NCBI GenBank assembly: GCA_964023275.1
Contig: OZ029915.1
Span: forward strand, 35,901,073 to 35,965,072
Direction: 5' to 3'
DNA: 64,000 nt
From: Norana najaformis
Lineage: Eukaryota > Annelida > Clitellata > Crassiclitellata > Hormogastridae
Position numbers and translations under genes: made by a program. The notes under the pieces are model-generated. The model saw only the letters and a list, made by a program, of their open reading frames with translations, was not told the DNA's origin and did not search any database. Positions 20,294 to 30,729 of this stretch are shown in pieces. Position 1 is the stretch's first letter; every line of letters starts with the position of its first letter.

Positions 20294-23200
20294 CTGAAAA
20301 TATAAACATATTAACTAAAAATCTTTATTATTTAAATTAAAGAAACAATAGCTTCAATTGATCACTAAAGCAGATCCAGTCCTCTCATAAAGTCAGATAA
20401 TGGAAAATCAAGCATTGCCCTTTAAGTGTCTCTTGATTGATCCTAATACGCAGCAGACTGTGAAACAAAAATTGTTCGATTAGGTTCATGATAATATCTG
20501 CATGCAAACATAAAATTTAAGTATATGTAAATTATAATATATGTCAATGGTATATAGATAATGTATTCTATGTATTTATTTATATGGAATGGCTTCTTGG
20601 TGGTACATGTGTGGGGCTGGAGTTTTGACAATTATACAGCAGTATTGGTACCTTTAAAGAACCTCTCAAAGAAAACATTATGTGCCTTTAGTTTTAAACA
20701 GTAAGGATTTTTTGCGCAGAGAAATGTTTAGGTTAACATTACATTACAAAGACACACTTAAAGCACTAACAGTTTCGACAACAAAAATAAATGATTTCAT
20801 AATGAATTTTCTATATACATTTCACAACTGTAAATGGATACAGATTGTGCATAGGTTTTCCCATAAAAAACAAAGGGAATTAACACTATAACCTAGAAAC
20901 AAAGAGGAATTACACAGTTTTTGGTTTCACCTGGTTTCAGTCATTCCTGTCAGGTCGCCTTCAATCTGTTGTTTTTGGCCCCTCATGGTCCCTCTGGTAC
21001 CCCGTCTTCTTTGGTCTCCCCCAGGGTTCCTCTCCTTTATATTTTATATACCTCTGATCTAGCTTGGACCTTCCTCCCACTGAGTGTTGCCGTCTTTCAG
21101 TATGCAGACGACACACAGGCTTATGCCCATGGTCCGGCGGAGGCGGCCCCTACGCTTGTCCAGAGAACTCTCGATGCCACCTCTGTCCTTGACCTATGGA
21201 TGTCCTCCAATTGCCTCCGTTTGAACTGTAATAAGACCCAGTTCATCTCTGGTGGCTGCTTACAGCTCGCCAAGATTGATCTTTCCTCATTACGCCAGAG
21301 ATTTCCGGATATATCCTTCTCTACTACGGTCCGGGATCTTGGGGTTGTGTTGGATCAGGAGCTTACCCTGTCTGCTCATGTTAACACCGTCTCTCGCTCT
21401 TGTTTTTACCATCTTCGTCAGCTCCGCACCATTCGCCGTACTCTTTCCTTCCATGCTATCTCCATTCTTGTCCATGCCCTCATTTGCACTAGGGTTGACT
21501 TTGGTAACGCAATCTTTACCGGCCTGTCGCTAGCCAACACTGCTAAGCTGCAATCTGTGCTTAACTCTGCTGCTCGTCTCATTGGGGGCATTCCAAAATA
21601 TGGCCACATCTCGTCTTATATTCGTGACACTCTTCACTGGCTCCCCGTCCAGCAGCGTGTCCACTTTAAGATCCTCTCCCTCATTCGCAATTGTGTTGTT
21701 GGGTCTGTTCCCCTTTATCTCATTGACTTCTGCACTTTGGTCTCCTCGTTGCCAGGCCGTAGCACCCTTCGCTCGGCCACTCAGGATCTCCTATTTGTCC
21801 CTCGAATGCGCACCGCTACTGCCCAGTCCAGAAGCTTCGCCTACGTTGGTCACTTGCTGGAATCGTCTCTCTCTCGAATTGCGATTTGAGCTCCTTTCTC
21901 TCCCCCTCTCAGTGTTCCGTAGGCGCCTGAAGACTGTACTGTTTAACAGTGATTTTACTCCTTTGGGTCGGAAGCACCTCTTTTGAGTTTATCCTCTAAA
22001 AGGCGCTTTATACATCTCAAATTACAATTACAAAAAGCTTAAAAGTAAATTATCTTCAGAGAAAAGAACTCACCAAGATGTGGCAATTTCTGTATAGCAT
22101 CACAATACACATCAATAGCATTGTCTAGTGCTATAAGCCTGCAGAGGTGATAGAAACTCGGATTCTTCATATCATTCAATGAAAACTTGTCACCAACTGA
22201 AAGTTACAATGCAATCATTGCATTTATATTCACCACAAAAAAGGAATTCTGCTAAAGCGTTTGACCCAACAGCTAGACAGACGTGCCGATATCTGACTGC
22301 AAGCTTCTATTACAGTGAGTTCAAATATGACATACATACATGCACACACACAACTATTAGCCAGACTTCTCATAGACATATAGGCAATACAATGTTACCT
22401 GTGGCCAACAGGCAGACAATTCCCTCATCAGCACCGTCTACATGCCGTTATCTAATTGATTACCATGAATAAAAGATAGCATAGCAAATTCGGCAGGACA
22501 TGGAATGCATGTATTTATTTTGTTGACTGGGTGCACAACAGTCTACTGGTTGGCGTGCTTGACTGTTACCTCAGAGGCCATGGATTCAAATCCATGCCAG
22601 GACCAAAACATATTCCTAGGTTTTTCACTTGCACCACCTAGAGAATTCGGCTTTGTTGACTGTCCAGTGGTAAAGTTAGACTTGGAGAGAAAGGACTGGC
22701 CACCCCTACCCACAAGAATGTCGAGGCTAATAAACTGAAGTTGGTAACACCTTAGACATAGTTGTGTTTTGGAGTTAACTTAAGGCAACTTCTCTTATCT
22801 CACTGACTCATATGAACAGTGATGCTGTTGCAAATTTTAGCATAGCAAGCAGATAACAACATTTGGCAGAATTAGTCATGCAGCTTAGCACACTTTAAGT
22901 AAAAACAAAAATTTTTTCATCAATGGAAAAATGTCTAAAAGTACGCAGGAAGATATGAAAGAAATGAACTGACACCCCACGTATAAAAAAACGTCATGCC
23001 AAATTGTAACCGAAACTAACATACTTCTTATTAGCTCCGTCATGTCAAGTGGTGATGCAGAACTATCAAAAGTGTTTGTATAAATGTAGTGCATCATAGC
23101 CATGAAACCTGAATAGCTTATGTCGTCCATTTTGATCGGCTGAAACATAAATGCACATAAGAAATATGTACAGACATCCATAATAAATGTGCAATGTAAA

Positions 23201-26200
23201 CAAAATCTTACAATAAACAAGTTCTTTCATAATTCATAATTTCCAACTTAAAGTTTTGGCAATTAGCCTAACCTTCTCAGTGTCTTAACCTTTTCATCCT
23301 ACAAATTTAAAGCCATGACTGCCCCATTGTTATATATTTTCATTACAAATGTGTGATTTTTTTGCATATTTGGGAATAAGTATGTGAAAATACTAAGATT
23401 AGAAAACAACTAAAAATTAAATTCTTCTATATGAGCTTAGGCTATTTTATAATAACTCATTACTGACATGCACATTTCCAGTAACCAGAATTGTGTCATT
23501 GTGATAACTATAAGTGATGACTTATCAATAAAGAGGGGGGGAACATACTTCACCCAAGCACAGCTGGTAAACTGTAATTGTAATTTAAAATTTGTATAGC
23601 GCCACTTCAAGATAGACTCATCAGTGGCGCTCTCTGCACAAACCGCAATGATGTTATAAATGTCATAAGATCATAAAGCACCATATAGGCTTACAAGAGG
23701 CAAAAATTAATTATTTATAATACTTTATCCATTTTAAAAAATTTGAGAAATTAATCTGTTGACATTCTTCCAGTTGCCCATGGCAGGTTTAAGCCAAACT
23801 AATGAAAAATTATGATGGAAAATGATTACATTAGGCATGATAAAATAATTTTAACTATCCTTATAGAAAATACATGATAAAATGCTAAGCCCAAATCATT
23901 TTAATTGGAAAAAGTAAAGACAAACATCAACAGTGACATTACATTACATCCAAAGTTTAAGTGAATCTGTTTATCTTTAAACCATCTTCACCTTGTTTGA
24001 TTCAGGTTGTCGACTTTCCAGCATTCCAGTGCACAGCAGAGCCCGGAAGTAAGAGCTGCGCACAACAAGAATAGCTCGGTGTGCATGCACTTCACGACCT
24101 TCGACCATGAACTTGACGTCACTAAATAGAGAATTGTTGACAAGCTCCCTGAGACTTTCTGACAGTTCGCTGATGGATGGGGGTTTAGCTAAACACAGGA
24201 CAAATAAAACTGTACTTCTCATTCAAATGATACAGTGTTCCAACACACCGTAACAGCAACAAATGCATGATCTTTGGTTAAAAAAACACTTTCACTACTA
24301 ACTGACAGTGTTCTTCTGCCTGGCAGATGCAGTAGTTCAGCAAACAAGCATTGTTTTTCTGTAAAGAAGAAGACTAATTGTGGATTTTAAAGAAATACTC
24401 AACTATAAATGTCAGCTCTGATTAATAGAGAACTCCAACACATCATTCTGAAGGTTTAAAATATGAAACACAATATGCTCTGATACTGCTGCATCCAGCA
24501 AAGGGATTCAAATGCAGTACAGACTGTCTTCTGCCAGACTGAAGTTGGTAGTTAAGCCTTAAGGCACAGGCTGTACTGAAATAACTGTAAGAAATCGCCT
24601 CTTGTCCACATTTAGATGACCCCCTCTTTCAAGACATCCTTTATCGATGAACCCTTCTAAACAGGAGTTAATATGTTTACTGTAAGAATGTAGTTACCCA
24701 ATAATAAAACAGTTAAAAACAACATTTACTTAAATTTTAAAATAGGTAGAAACATAAACCTTACGATAAATCTGTTGTCTTCCTTTAATTTTGATGGCAT
24801 CAATCTCACACCATGCTCCTGCGGCTGTACAGTCTTGTTCCAACTTGATCCGACAGGTAGAGAAGTCCAATTCCTAGAAAACCATAACAAAAGTAAATGA
24901 ATCACCCACTCAAAATCAGTTTTAAAAGTTCTTATAAAACTGCATTTTTAGATTATCAGTTTCAGTCTCAAGCATGTATTATCAGAACACTTAACAGCTC
25001 TTTTTAGGTATCTCATAAAATGGTATTTGACTACACGGTTTTCAATGCACTTTTGCAACAGTTCCATTTCTGCAATAGATAATTAATAACTAATTCATTA
25101 ATTTTTCACACGAGGTAGAAACAATCCCTCACAACTTAAAAACTCTTGTTTGCTTTACATTCTGAGCTATATAATAATAGCCTTAGATTCGTACATCTGA
25201 GTGTGGCATGCCAGTGGTGCCACCGGCAATTAAAAACGCAATTAATTACACAGATAACTAGTAAATGTAAGCTTTTATTTAATGATGTGTCAAGATGTAA
25301 GCATTTCAAGTTCCTTTATAAATATTGTTCCATAAATTTCAACATAAATATCATTTAACTGATTTCATATTATTATAACAACAGGTTAATTGTAGTTCCA
25401 CAAGAAAGACACTGCTTTATTGTAATATTGAATTTGTACTTAATCAACAGGCCACCTTCCACAGTATGGGTGGCATGGTGGCCAAGCAGCTAATTCATCA
25501 GCTTTTACCTCTGCAGCCTGTGTTCAAACACTAGGCCGATCGCATGAAACTGACAAAGACCAAAAATATGAGAACATTTTTGGCAACTGCTTTCATGACC
25601 TCTAGATTAAGGGGAGCAACAGAGGTTTTTATAAGGGGCACGATCGGAAGAGTCTGGGAAAGGGGAGGGGAAGGAGAGTGTGGAAAGGGTGAGGTGGGAA
25701 ATACGAGATTAGGGTGGGAGATTTAAGAGCATAGGGGTGGTAAGAAAGGGGAGAGAGGGAGAATGGAGAATGACATACAGAAATGGGAAGCAACAGGGAA
25801 TTTTATAATGTAACAGATGCAGCAGGAGGGACAGGGCAAATAAAGGAGGGAGGGGAAGGGCAGGCATGGAAAGGGAAGATTTGGGACGGAAGGCATGGTC
25901 AAGGAGGGTAGAGGGAGGAGATGGCACAGGAGAGGAAGAAGCTGGAGAAAAAGCAGGGGAGAATGAGGATAGAAAGATAGGATGTGGAAGAGGAGATTGG
26001 GGAGCACAGGAGTTGTTGAAGGGGGAGAGCAAGAAAGCGAAATGGGAAGCAACAGGGCGATTTTCCCAGAGGAGACATCTGGCAGAACTAGCATGCATAG
26101 GCTATGCATGGAAAAGGCTAGTTTTAATTAAATAGATTTCAATTGGAACAACACTAACCACAAAATTAGTTCTTATTAGACACCTCACTGAAGTAATTGC

Positions 26201-27778
26201 ATATGTAAATATTTGCAACATCTAGATATTAACAAATCTATTTATTATCAAAAAAGTAACAAAGCCTGGTACAAACAAAAATTTTCATTCTTTTGTACGC
26301 AGTTTCTTTCCCAACCTACTGTGACTGGCGGAGCAAAGCAACGACTGTGCTGAATGACTTGTGGAGCATTGGTTTCCCACAAACTGATCCACTCGTTGCT
26401 GGTGGAGTTTAAGGCAGATATTCGTACAACTGATCCAGCATTTAATGTTTCATATATTTCAATTCCAGTGATAAACAAATCTTCAGCAAATTCAACCTGA
26501 AATAATTAGATTTGAATAAACAGGCAGATTGACAAAGGAAACATGCATCAATCAAGAAAATTGAATGTAAACATTTACTTTCGAACACTTCTTGGAACAA
26601 ACTAGCTAATTTCTATCGTCTTAAGAAGAAAACCATTTATAACAACCTTAAAACCTACATTAAAACTATAATCTGTAATCCTCAGCCATATAACTTATCT
26701 AGCTATTGAGAATCTCTGGCATAAAATGCACGCATAAACATGCAAAATTCTTGATAAACATATAATCTCCAAACGAAAACTACATTCAAAATCCAATTCG
26801 AATTGCAAAGTCAGACAAATTCTGGCACCTTAATAAATAATACTTACCACAAGAAACTCATTAGCAGTCACAGTGCCTTGTGCCCATGAGCCAGCAATGT
26901 CCCCATACCTTGGGTAAATCGTTGGTTCTCCAACAACATTGTTCGCTGCCCAACTGCAATGATTCAGTTAAAACACAGTGACATTTCATAAAGACAGCCA
27001 AAACTAAACAAGTTATTGCATCAAAACAGGAAAGAAAGAAGTTATATGTATAACATCCTACTTACACAAATATCAAACTAAATTTGTTTTTATTTCATTA
27101 TACTGAAAACTGAGCCAACTCTGAAATTAAGGTGCAGTAGTCTAGAAGTTAACATGCTGAAGGGTCAATCCAAAGGTTGGGGGTTAAAATCTTTGCCAGA
27201 ACAAAGATATTTCAGGATTTTTGATCCACCAGCATTTCTTTCTTCTTAACAAAGTATTCTCCAACACCGTACTTTATTTTTTCTTGGAACTGGGTTGAAA
27301 GAAGAGCTACCTGCAGAACCACCAACAGTTCTTTCACCTGAAAGTCCACAAACTGCAGGTGCTGGAGATGCAACAGTTCATGATGCTATTGCCACTTTAG
27401 GCCCATTTCCATTAGGTTGTGTAGCAAATTGTGTATCAAGCTGTAAAATATGGGCTAGAATACAAGTAAAAACCTAAAAATAATGCAAGGAAAACGACAT
27501 ATTTTGTACAAAAAAACTCTCAGCCTCATGGGCTTCGACCGAATCCTCAACCAAGGGTGTTGCCTCTGGAACCCACTGGCAGTTCCACCCCAGACTCTAA
27601 TATAGGCTCATGCTCCACACTTGCCAAGTGGCCCCCCATGGTGAAATCCTCGATCTACCCTTGTTCCCTCTAACTACCTTGTAGAGTTAAACTGAGATGA
27701 ATATTCAACAACTGTCTGCACCCATAATTCAACTTCATCAATATCTGGCAAAGAGTGACTTCCACATCTGGCTGCCAT
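20148..27778 (-). CDS. FBXL4-type discoidin domain + BTB/BACK protein, complete, eight exons
   Basis: The exons are 27678-27778, 26848-26953, 26320-26496, 24765-24873, 23992-24188, 23025-23139, 22074-22196 and 20148-20293. All junctions are GT-AG and phase-matched, giving 357 residues. Residues about 15-164 align by eye with the N-terminal discoidin-like domain of FBXL4: WVQTVVEYSSQFNS, NNVVGEPTIYPRYGD, ITGIEIYETLNAGSVVRI, ELDFSTCRIKLEQD and CEIDAIKIKG. Residues about 175-275 are a BTB/POZ domain (SLFSDVKFMVEGREVHAHRA, SSYFRALLCTGM, MMHYIYT). The remainder is a BACK-like helical region (LIALDNAIDVYCDAI, ENICLKFIASN). BTB proteins usually recruit CUL3, so the discoidin part would bind substrate. 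I do not know a named human protein with this exact order. The target is unknown. Several introns carry retroelements. Confidence 0.87.
20905..22027 (+). mobile_element. L2/CR1-like LINE, 5'-truncated, in intron 7 of the BTB gene
   Basis: Inserted antisense to the host gene between its exons 8 and 7. The frame runs FTWFQSFLSGRLQSVVFG, then GLPQGS, then after a frameshift near 21025-21045 LLYILYTSDLAW and QYADDTQ (the catalytic YADD box of the RT). It continues through LGVVLDQELTLSAHVN, LRTIRRTLSF and LHWLPVQQRVHFKIL to a stop at 21889. The end of ORF2 (FRRRLKTVLF) continues in another frame. The 3' end is AAAGGCGCTTTATACATCTC, then AAATTACAATTACAA. At least two frameshifts make it inactive. 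Confidence 0.88.
22074..22196 (-). CDS. BTB gene exon 7 (post-BTB/BACK)
   Basis: The acceptor is AACTTTCAG|TT and the donor is CTTG|GTGAGT. Residues 269-309: IGDKFSLNDMKNPSFYHLCR then LIALDNAIDVYCDAIQKLPH. Confidence 0.83.
22517..22740 (+). mobile_element. tRNA-derived SINE
   Basis: A B-box-like ATGGATTCAAATCCATGCC follows an A-box-like GGTTGGCGTGCTTGA. A body ends AGGACTGGCCACCCC. The body is shared with 51080-51310. The copies at 53283-53400, 60900-61095, 25459-25560 and 27127-27260 share mainly the tRNA-like head. It is not a functional tRNA, since no full cloverleaf forms. Confidence 0.6.
23025..23139 (-). CDS. BTB gene exon 6 (second half of BTB)
   Basis: The acceptor is TATGTTTCAG|CCG and the donor is AGAA|GTATGT (phase 1). 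It encodes PIKMDDISYSGFMAMMHYIY then TNTFDSSASPLDMTELIR. F-x-x-M-x-x-YIYT is the usual C-terminal BTB helix. Confidence 0.9.
23572..23632 (-). repeat. Short retroelement tail (GCGCC hairpin type)
   Basis: TGTAATTGTAATTTAAAATTTGTATAGCGCCACTT..CAGTGGCGCTCT. It is the reverse complement of the LINE terminus at 22005-22027 with the GGCGC hairpin preserved. It lies in intron 5 of the BTB gene. Confidence 0.6.
23992..24188 (-). CDS. BTB gene exon 5 (first half of BTB)
   Basis: The acceptor is CTGTGTTTAG|CT and the donor is AACAAG|GTGAAG. Residues 166-230: LRELVNNSLFSDVKFMVEGR, EVHAHRAIL, RSSYFRALL. The conserved D of FSDV and the H-x-HR-x-IL signature of BTB dimerisation domains are present. Confidence 0.93.
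24530..24660. repeat. Dispersed repeat (copy near 15060-15240)
   Basis: CTGAAGTTGGTAGTTAAGCC, then GGCACAGGCTGTACTGAAATAACTG, is a diverged copy of the block at 15080-15130. It lies in intron 4 of the BTB gene. Confidence 0.5.
24765..24873 (-). CDS. BTB gene exon 4 (end of discoidin domain)
   Basis: The acceptor is GTTTTCTAG|GAA and the donor is TATC|GTAAGG (phase 1). It encodes ELDFSTCRIKLEQDCTAAGA and WCEIDAIKIKGRQQIY, residues 129-164. It is too short to appear as a long frame but fits both neighbours. Confidence 0.85.
25459..25560 (+). mobile_element. Decayed tRNA-derived SINE head
   Basis: GGGTGGCATGGTGGCCAAGCAG, then TGTGTTCAAACACTAGGCC, has A-box- and B-box-like order and spacing. 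It is clearly degraded. Confidence 0.4.
25605..26075. repeat. Long polypurine (G/A) tract with internal repeats
   Basis: About 470 bases strongly biased to G and A on the plus strand, so C/T on the sense strand of the BTB gene's intron 3. ATGGGAAGCAACAGGG occurs at 25783 and 26041, and a related GGGGAGCAACAGAGG at 25611, so it is partly a repeated unit. The Pro/Ser/Leu-rich frames on the minus strand here are low-complexity artefacts. Confidence 0.7.
26320..26496 (-). CDS. BTB gene exon 3 (discoidin part)
   Basis: The acceptor is ATTATTTCAG|GTT and the donor is GTCACA|GTAGGT (phase 0). Residues 70-128 include VEFAEDLFITGIEIYETLNA, GSVVRISALN and EWISLWE. The donor choice at 26320 gives the same spacing as FBXL4. 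An alternative four bases on would break phase with exon 4. Confidence 0.88.
26848..26953 (-). CDS. BTB gene exon 2 (discoidin part)
   Basis: The acceptor is ATTGCAG|T and the donor is GTG|GTAAGT. It encodes WAANNVVGEPTIYPRYGDIA and a link to TANEFLV, residues 35-69. G-P/E-P-x-x-YP-x-YGD is a hallmark of FBXL4-type discoidin domains. Confidence 0.88.
27127..27260 (+). mobile_element. Decayed tRNA-derived SINE
   Basis: GTGCAGTAGTCTAGAAGTTAACATGCTG, then GGTTGGGGGTTAAAATCTTTGCCAGAAC, has the A-box/B-box spacing of the other SINEs. It lies in intron 1 of the BTB gene. Confidence 0.45.
27472..27662. mobile_element. DNA-transposon-like repeat, copy 1
   Basis: Shares with 51519-51712 the blocks CCTAAAA(C/A)TAATGCAAG, ACTCTCAGC, TGCCTCTGGAACCC/GCCTCTGGACCCC, GTGGCCCCCC and the end GAAATCCTCGATCTACCCTTG / AAATCCTGGATCCAGCCTTG. 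The terminal CAAGGnTnGATCnAGGATTT looks like one terminal repeat; I could not find the matching left end. Confidence 0.5.
27678..27778 (-). CDS. BTB gene exon 1 (start)
   Basis: The exon encodes MAARCGSHSLPDIDEVELWV then QTVVEYSSQFNST (donor ACAAG|GTAGTT, phase 2). An acceptor-like CTTTGCAG lies nine bases upstream of the ATG, so an untranslated exon probably exists further right. Confidence 0.8.
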
Positions 27779-28980
27779 ATTCTGTGACTGCAAAGACAGT
27801 GGCTACCTTCAAAACAAAAAACAGAACATTGTTAATATATTTAATATCACAATACATAAATGTGAATGTCTAAAAAAATTTCATCATATATTATAGCATA
27901 TAAAAATTAAATTATCTTCAATAAAACATCATAATTATTCAAACATTTAGTTTTCAAATAATACTCACTAACACCTCACCACACACATCCAGTCTCTTAA
28001 TGTTTGCTTATCCACAGTGAACAACAATACAGTAAAATGCAAACTACAAATCACCTTAGCATTCGTAAATGCATTCTGTTAAGAATTTTGCAAAATCACA
28101 GCAGTCGGATCACAAACAAGCACACCATAGCTCCAACTGTAACTGGTCCCAAAATTGTAAAAGTGCATTCAACTATTCACATTTCATTGTAACACAGTTC
28201 CATGTCAATTTGTAGCTTTTCACTGCTTAGGCGGTTTTAAGCCAAATTTCGTAGTTTAAGAAATGCTCAAAAATATACGTATCGATAGCATGCAGCTCTG
28301 CATCGGATACGTTTGATACATTTCGGTCAATCGAATATTATGTCTAGTTGCAGACTTTTCGGATATAAATTCACTGTCTTTGCATACCAGGTATAAATGC
28401 ATGAATGTTTAACCATCTGAATTAGATAGGCTATCCTTAGCTTTTCCTAACTTCGCCTCGAATTCTCCACGCCGCGTTGTTAATCGTTCGTTTCTAATCT
28501 ACTCTAAGAACTTCTATAACGCCACTGTATTAACGCGCAAGGCATCAGTCGATGGTCGCTGCTAAGCAAAATCGTTGTGTAAGTAAAATTCCACGTAGAG
28601 TCCGGTCGAAAAACCAAGAAGGAATCCAGAATACAGAGAGACAGTCTACGGAGGAAATGAGTCCAGGAAGTTACTTTTTTAAATAGCACTCCGCTTCAAT
28701 GTTGAGTATGGCAACGGTGAATTTTTTACGCTTACATTGGGAAAACTACTTCGAACTAACAGCGTACTAGTATCCCTTAACAGATATAATCTCAACAATT
28801 AACAAAACTCGCAGCACTTGTATCAAAAGGGACATTTTATACTTTTATTCCAGTGGAATTGTTGTATCTATTACAGTCGTTGTAAACAAACTCTTTTTTC
28901 CTCGCATGAAGTAGTTGCATTCAAACGATAGGCGTGAGGGTTGTTCCATTTAAGTAAGTACGTACTCTAAAAGCGGCGAA
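27779..28980. other. Upstream region of the BTB gene
   Basis: No coding exon is recognised. A less AT-rich patch with several CpGs (28440-28560) may hold the untranslated first exon and promoter of the BTB gene. This is inferred from position and base composition only. Confidence 0.35.
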
Positions 28981-30065
28981 ATCGTAATTGTAATCGCGAA
29001 ACTTTCTAAAGCGCTACTTTAAAGCTAAGTTTAGGGCACCCGCTTATTCAAGAACGCTGCGCCAAATCAGAGTTGTCCAAAGATGCCGTTGGAAAAACAA
29101 AGTTCAGTTGCCATAAGACAAGAGAGGAAACGGAACGGAGGAGGTGCTATAATAAAGCGGGTTGCGTTTAGGTTGAGAGAAATGGCAGCAGATTGAATGA
29201 ATCGGGGTAAGATTTTTGGAAACATAAGACTTCAGTTTTGAAAGGAGTAATAGATAGAGGGGTTTGAGACAGATGATGGTGGGTGAACTACAGAAGGGAA
29301 AGAAGAGTACGTAAGTGAGCAAGCAAGTAAGTAATTCATTTGTTAACACGCTATATGTCCATCGCCTGAAAATTTGCGAAATTCAGGAGGGAGATCGTTC
29401 CAGAGCCGAGGTCCAATGCGGTATATGGATCGGTTAGAGAACTTGAGATGAGTACTGAGTAGTTACAGAGGGACGGGCAAGAGTGATGTAAGAGAATGAA
29501 CGGGTAGAGCGGAATGATTGGATGGTACAGAGATTTCGAAGATAAGTAGGCTAGTTTTGGAGTATTGTAGAGAGTTATACAATAGATTAGAGAAAGAACT
29601 TTGAAATGAATAATTTCGGGAGTTTTCAGAACAGGAACGATATGGAGATGCTTGGATGTCCTGGTCACAGCTCGGGCAAGTGAATTTTGGATGAGTTGAA
29701 GACGCTAAATTTTAGAGGATTCAAAGTCAGAGAAAAGGGAATTACAGTGGCCTAACTTGGGATGAACAATAGAGGTAATGATGGTAAAGGCAGTTTTGGA
29801 ATCGAACACAGAATCGAATACGCGAAGGTCACGAATATGAATGAAACATGTGCGCCAGATGTTGGAGATGTGATCTGAAAACGAGAGACGTGGGTCAAAG
29901 GTGATGCTAAGATTGCGTACTGGCAAATTAGAGGTGAAAGTGAGTGTAGGATTTAGTTGATAGGTGGATAGAAGAATCTGGGATTTTCTCAGTCTGATCA
30001 GCTAGGCTATCTATACCTGGAACAATAAATTCACCTTTGGAATGATTGAAGCAAAGGTCACCTAA
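28981..30065 (-). mobile_element. L2/CR1-like LINE, 3' part, decayed
   Basis: Reading right to left: GDLCFNHSKGEFIV (the LCLNPSKTEF block), then VRNLSITFDPRLSFSDHISN, TAFTIITSIVHPKLGHCNSL, then HFKVLSLIY and LAYLSSKSL, ending near 28981 in GCGCTTTAGAAAGTTTCGC and GATTACAATTACGA. These are standard L2/CR1 ORF2 C-terminal blocks spread over several frames with stops. The tail is the same type as at 22005. Confidence 0.8.
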
Positions 30066-30584
30066 ACAGGAGGATCCAACACCAAAAACCGATCTTTTGG
30101 CATTTGTTGTATTTTGTTGTTATTACGTGTTTTTGTATGTTATCTCATTTGACGTTTTGACCTCAGCCCCTAGTCTTTTGTAACATGTTTTTCAATGCTT
30201 TTTAGTAAATGTGTTTTTGGCTACAATAATCGACGATATGCATCGTATTTTCACGCATTTGTTTTATCCGACTAGCGAGTAGTGCGTATGGGTCATATGT
30301 TCTCCAGATAGGCCTAGGTTTTAGATTGGTACAATTCTGGAGATCCACCACCTCTGGATGAGCTATTTAACCACTGTAGAAACCCTTATCCGAATTTCTG
30401 CTCTTCTTGATGAAATATAATTCCACAATATTGGCAGATTTATTGCTTGAGTTTTGAAACATCTTATAGTGCTAGATGTTTGATGACTTAACAAGTTTTT
30501 TAATAGACCTCTATCAAAAGCCCTCTTTCTATTGATATTTTCAAAACCATACTTTTAAAGAATATTCATAGTGTGTGGAGACTT

Positions 30585-30725
30585 TTTATCTTGGATTTGA
30601 CTTTGAACAGAACCTGATCATTCCTGCCTCATCGATTTTGTTTTTTATCGCACGCTTGTAAATAAGCTGGTTCCAACAGCTTACCTTTTAAGCGCTGAAG
30701 AAATAAAAAGTATGTGATTACGATT
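30585..30725 (+). mobile_element. L2-like LINE 3' tail, short
   Basis: TCATCGATTTTGTTTTTTATCG, ATAAGCTGGTTCC, AAGCGCTGAAGAAAT and ATTACGATTA follow the 19361-19575 consensus in order. It is diverged. Confidence 0.5.
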
Positions 30726-30729
30726 ATCA

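Noticed and set aside
20921..21889. 322-residue plus-strand frame as a host gene
   Set aside because: It carries the YADD box and L2/CR1 C-terminal blocks, is frameshifted at both ends, and lies in an intron of the opposite-strand BTB gene: a dead LINE.
25709..26135. Three frames of 89-129 residues on both strands
   Set aside because: Low-complexity products of the polypurine tract in an intron.
27295..27477. 60-residue plus frame in BTB intron 1
   Set aside because: Lies between a decayed SINE and a DNA-transposon repeat, antisense to the host, with no domain.
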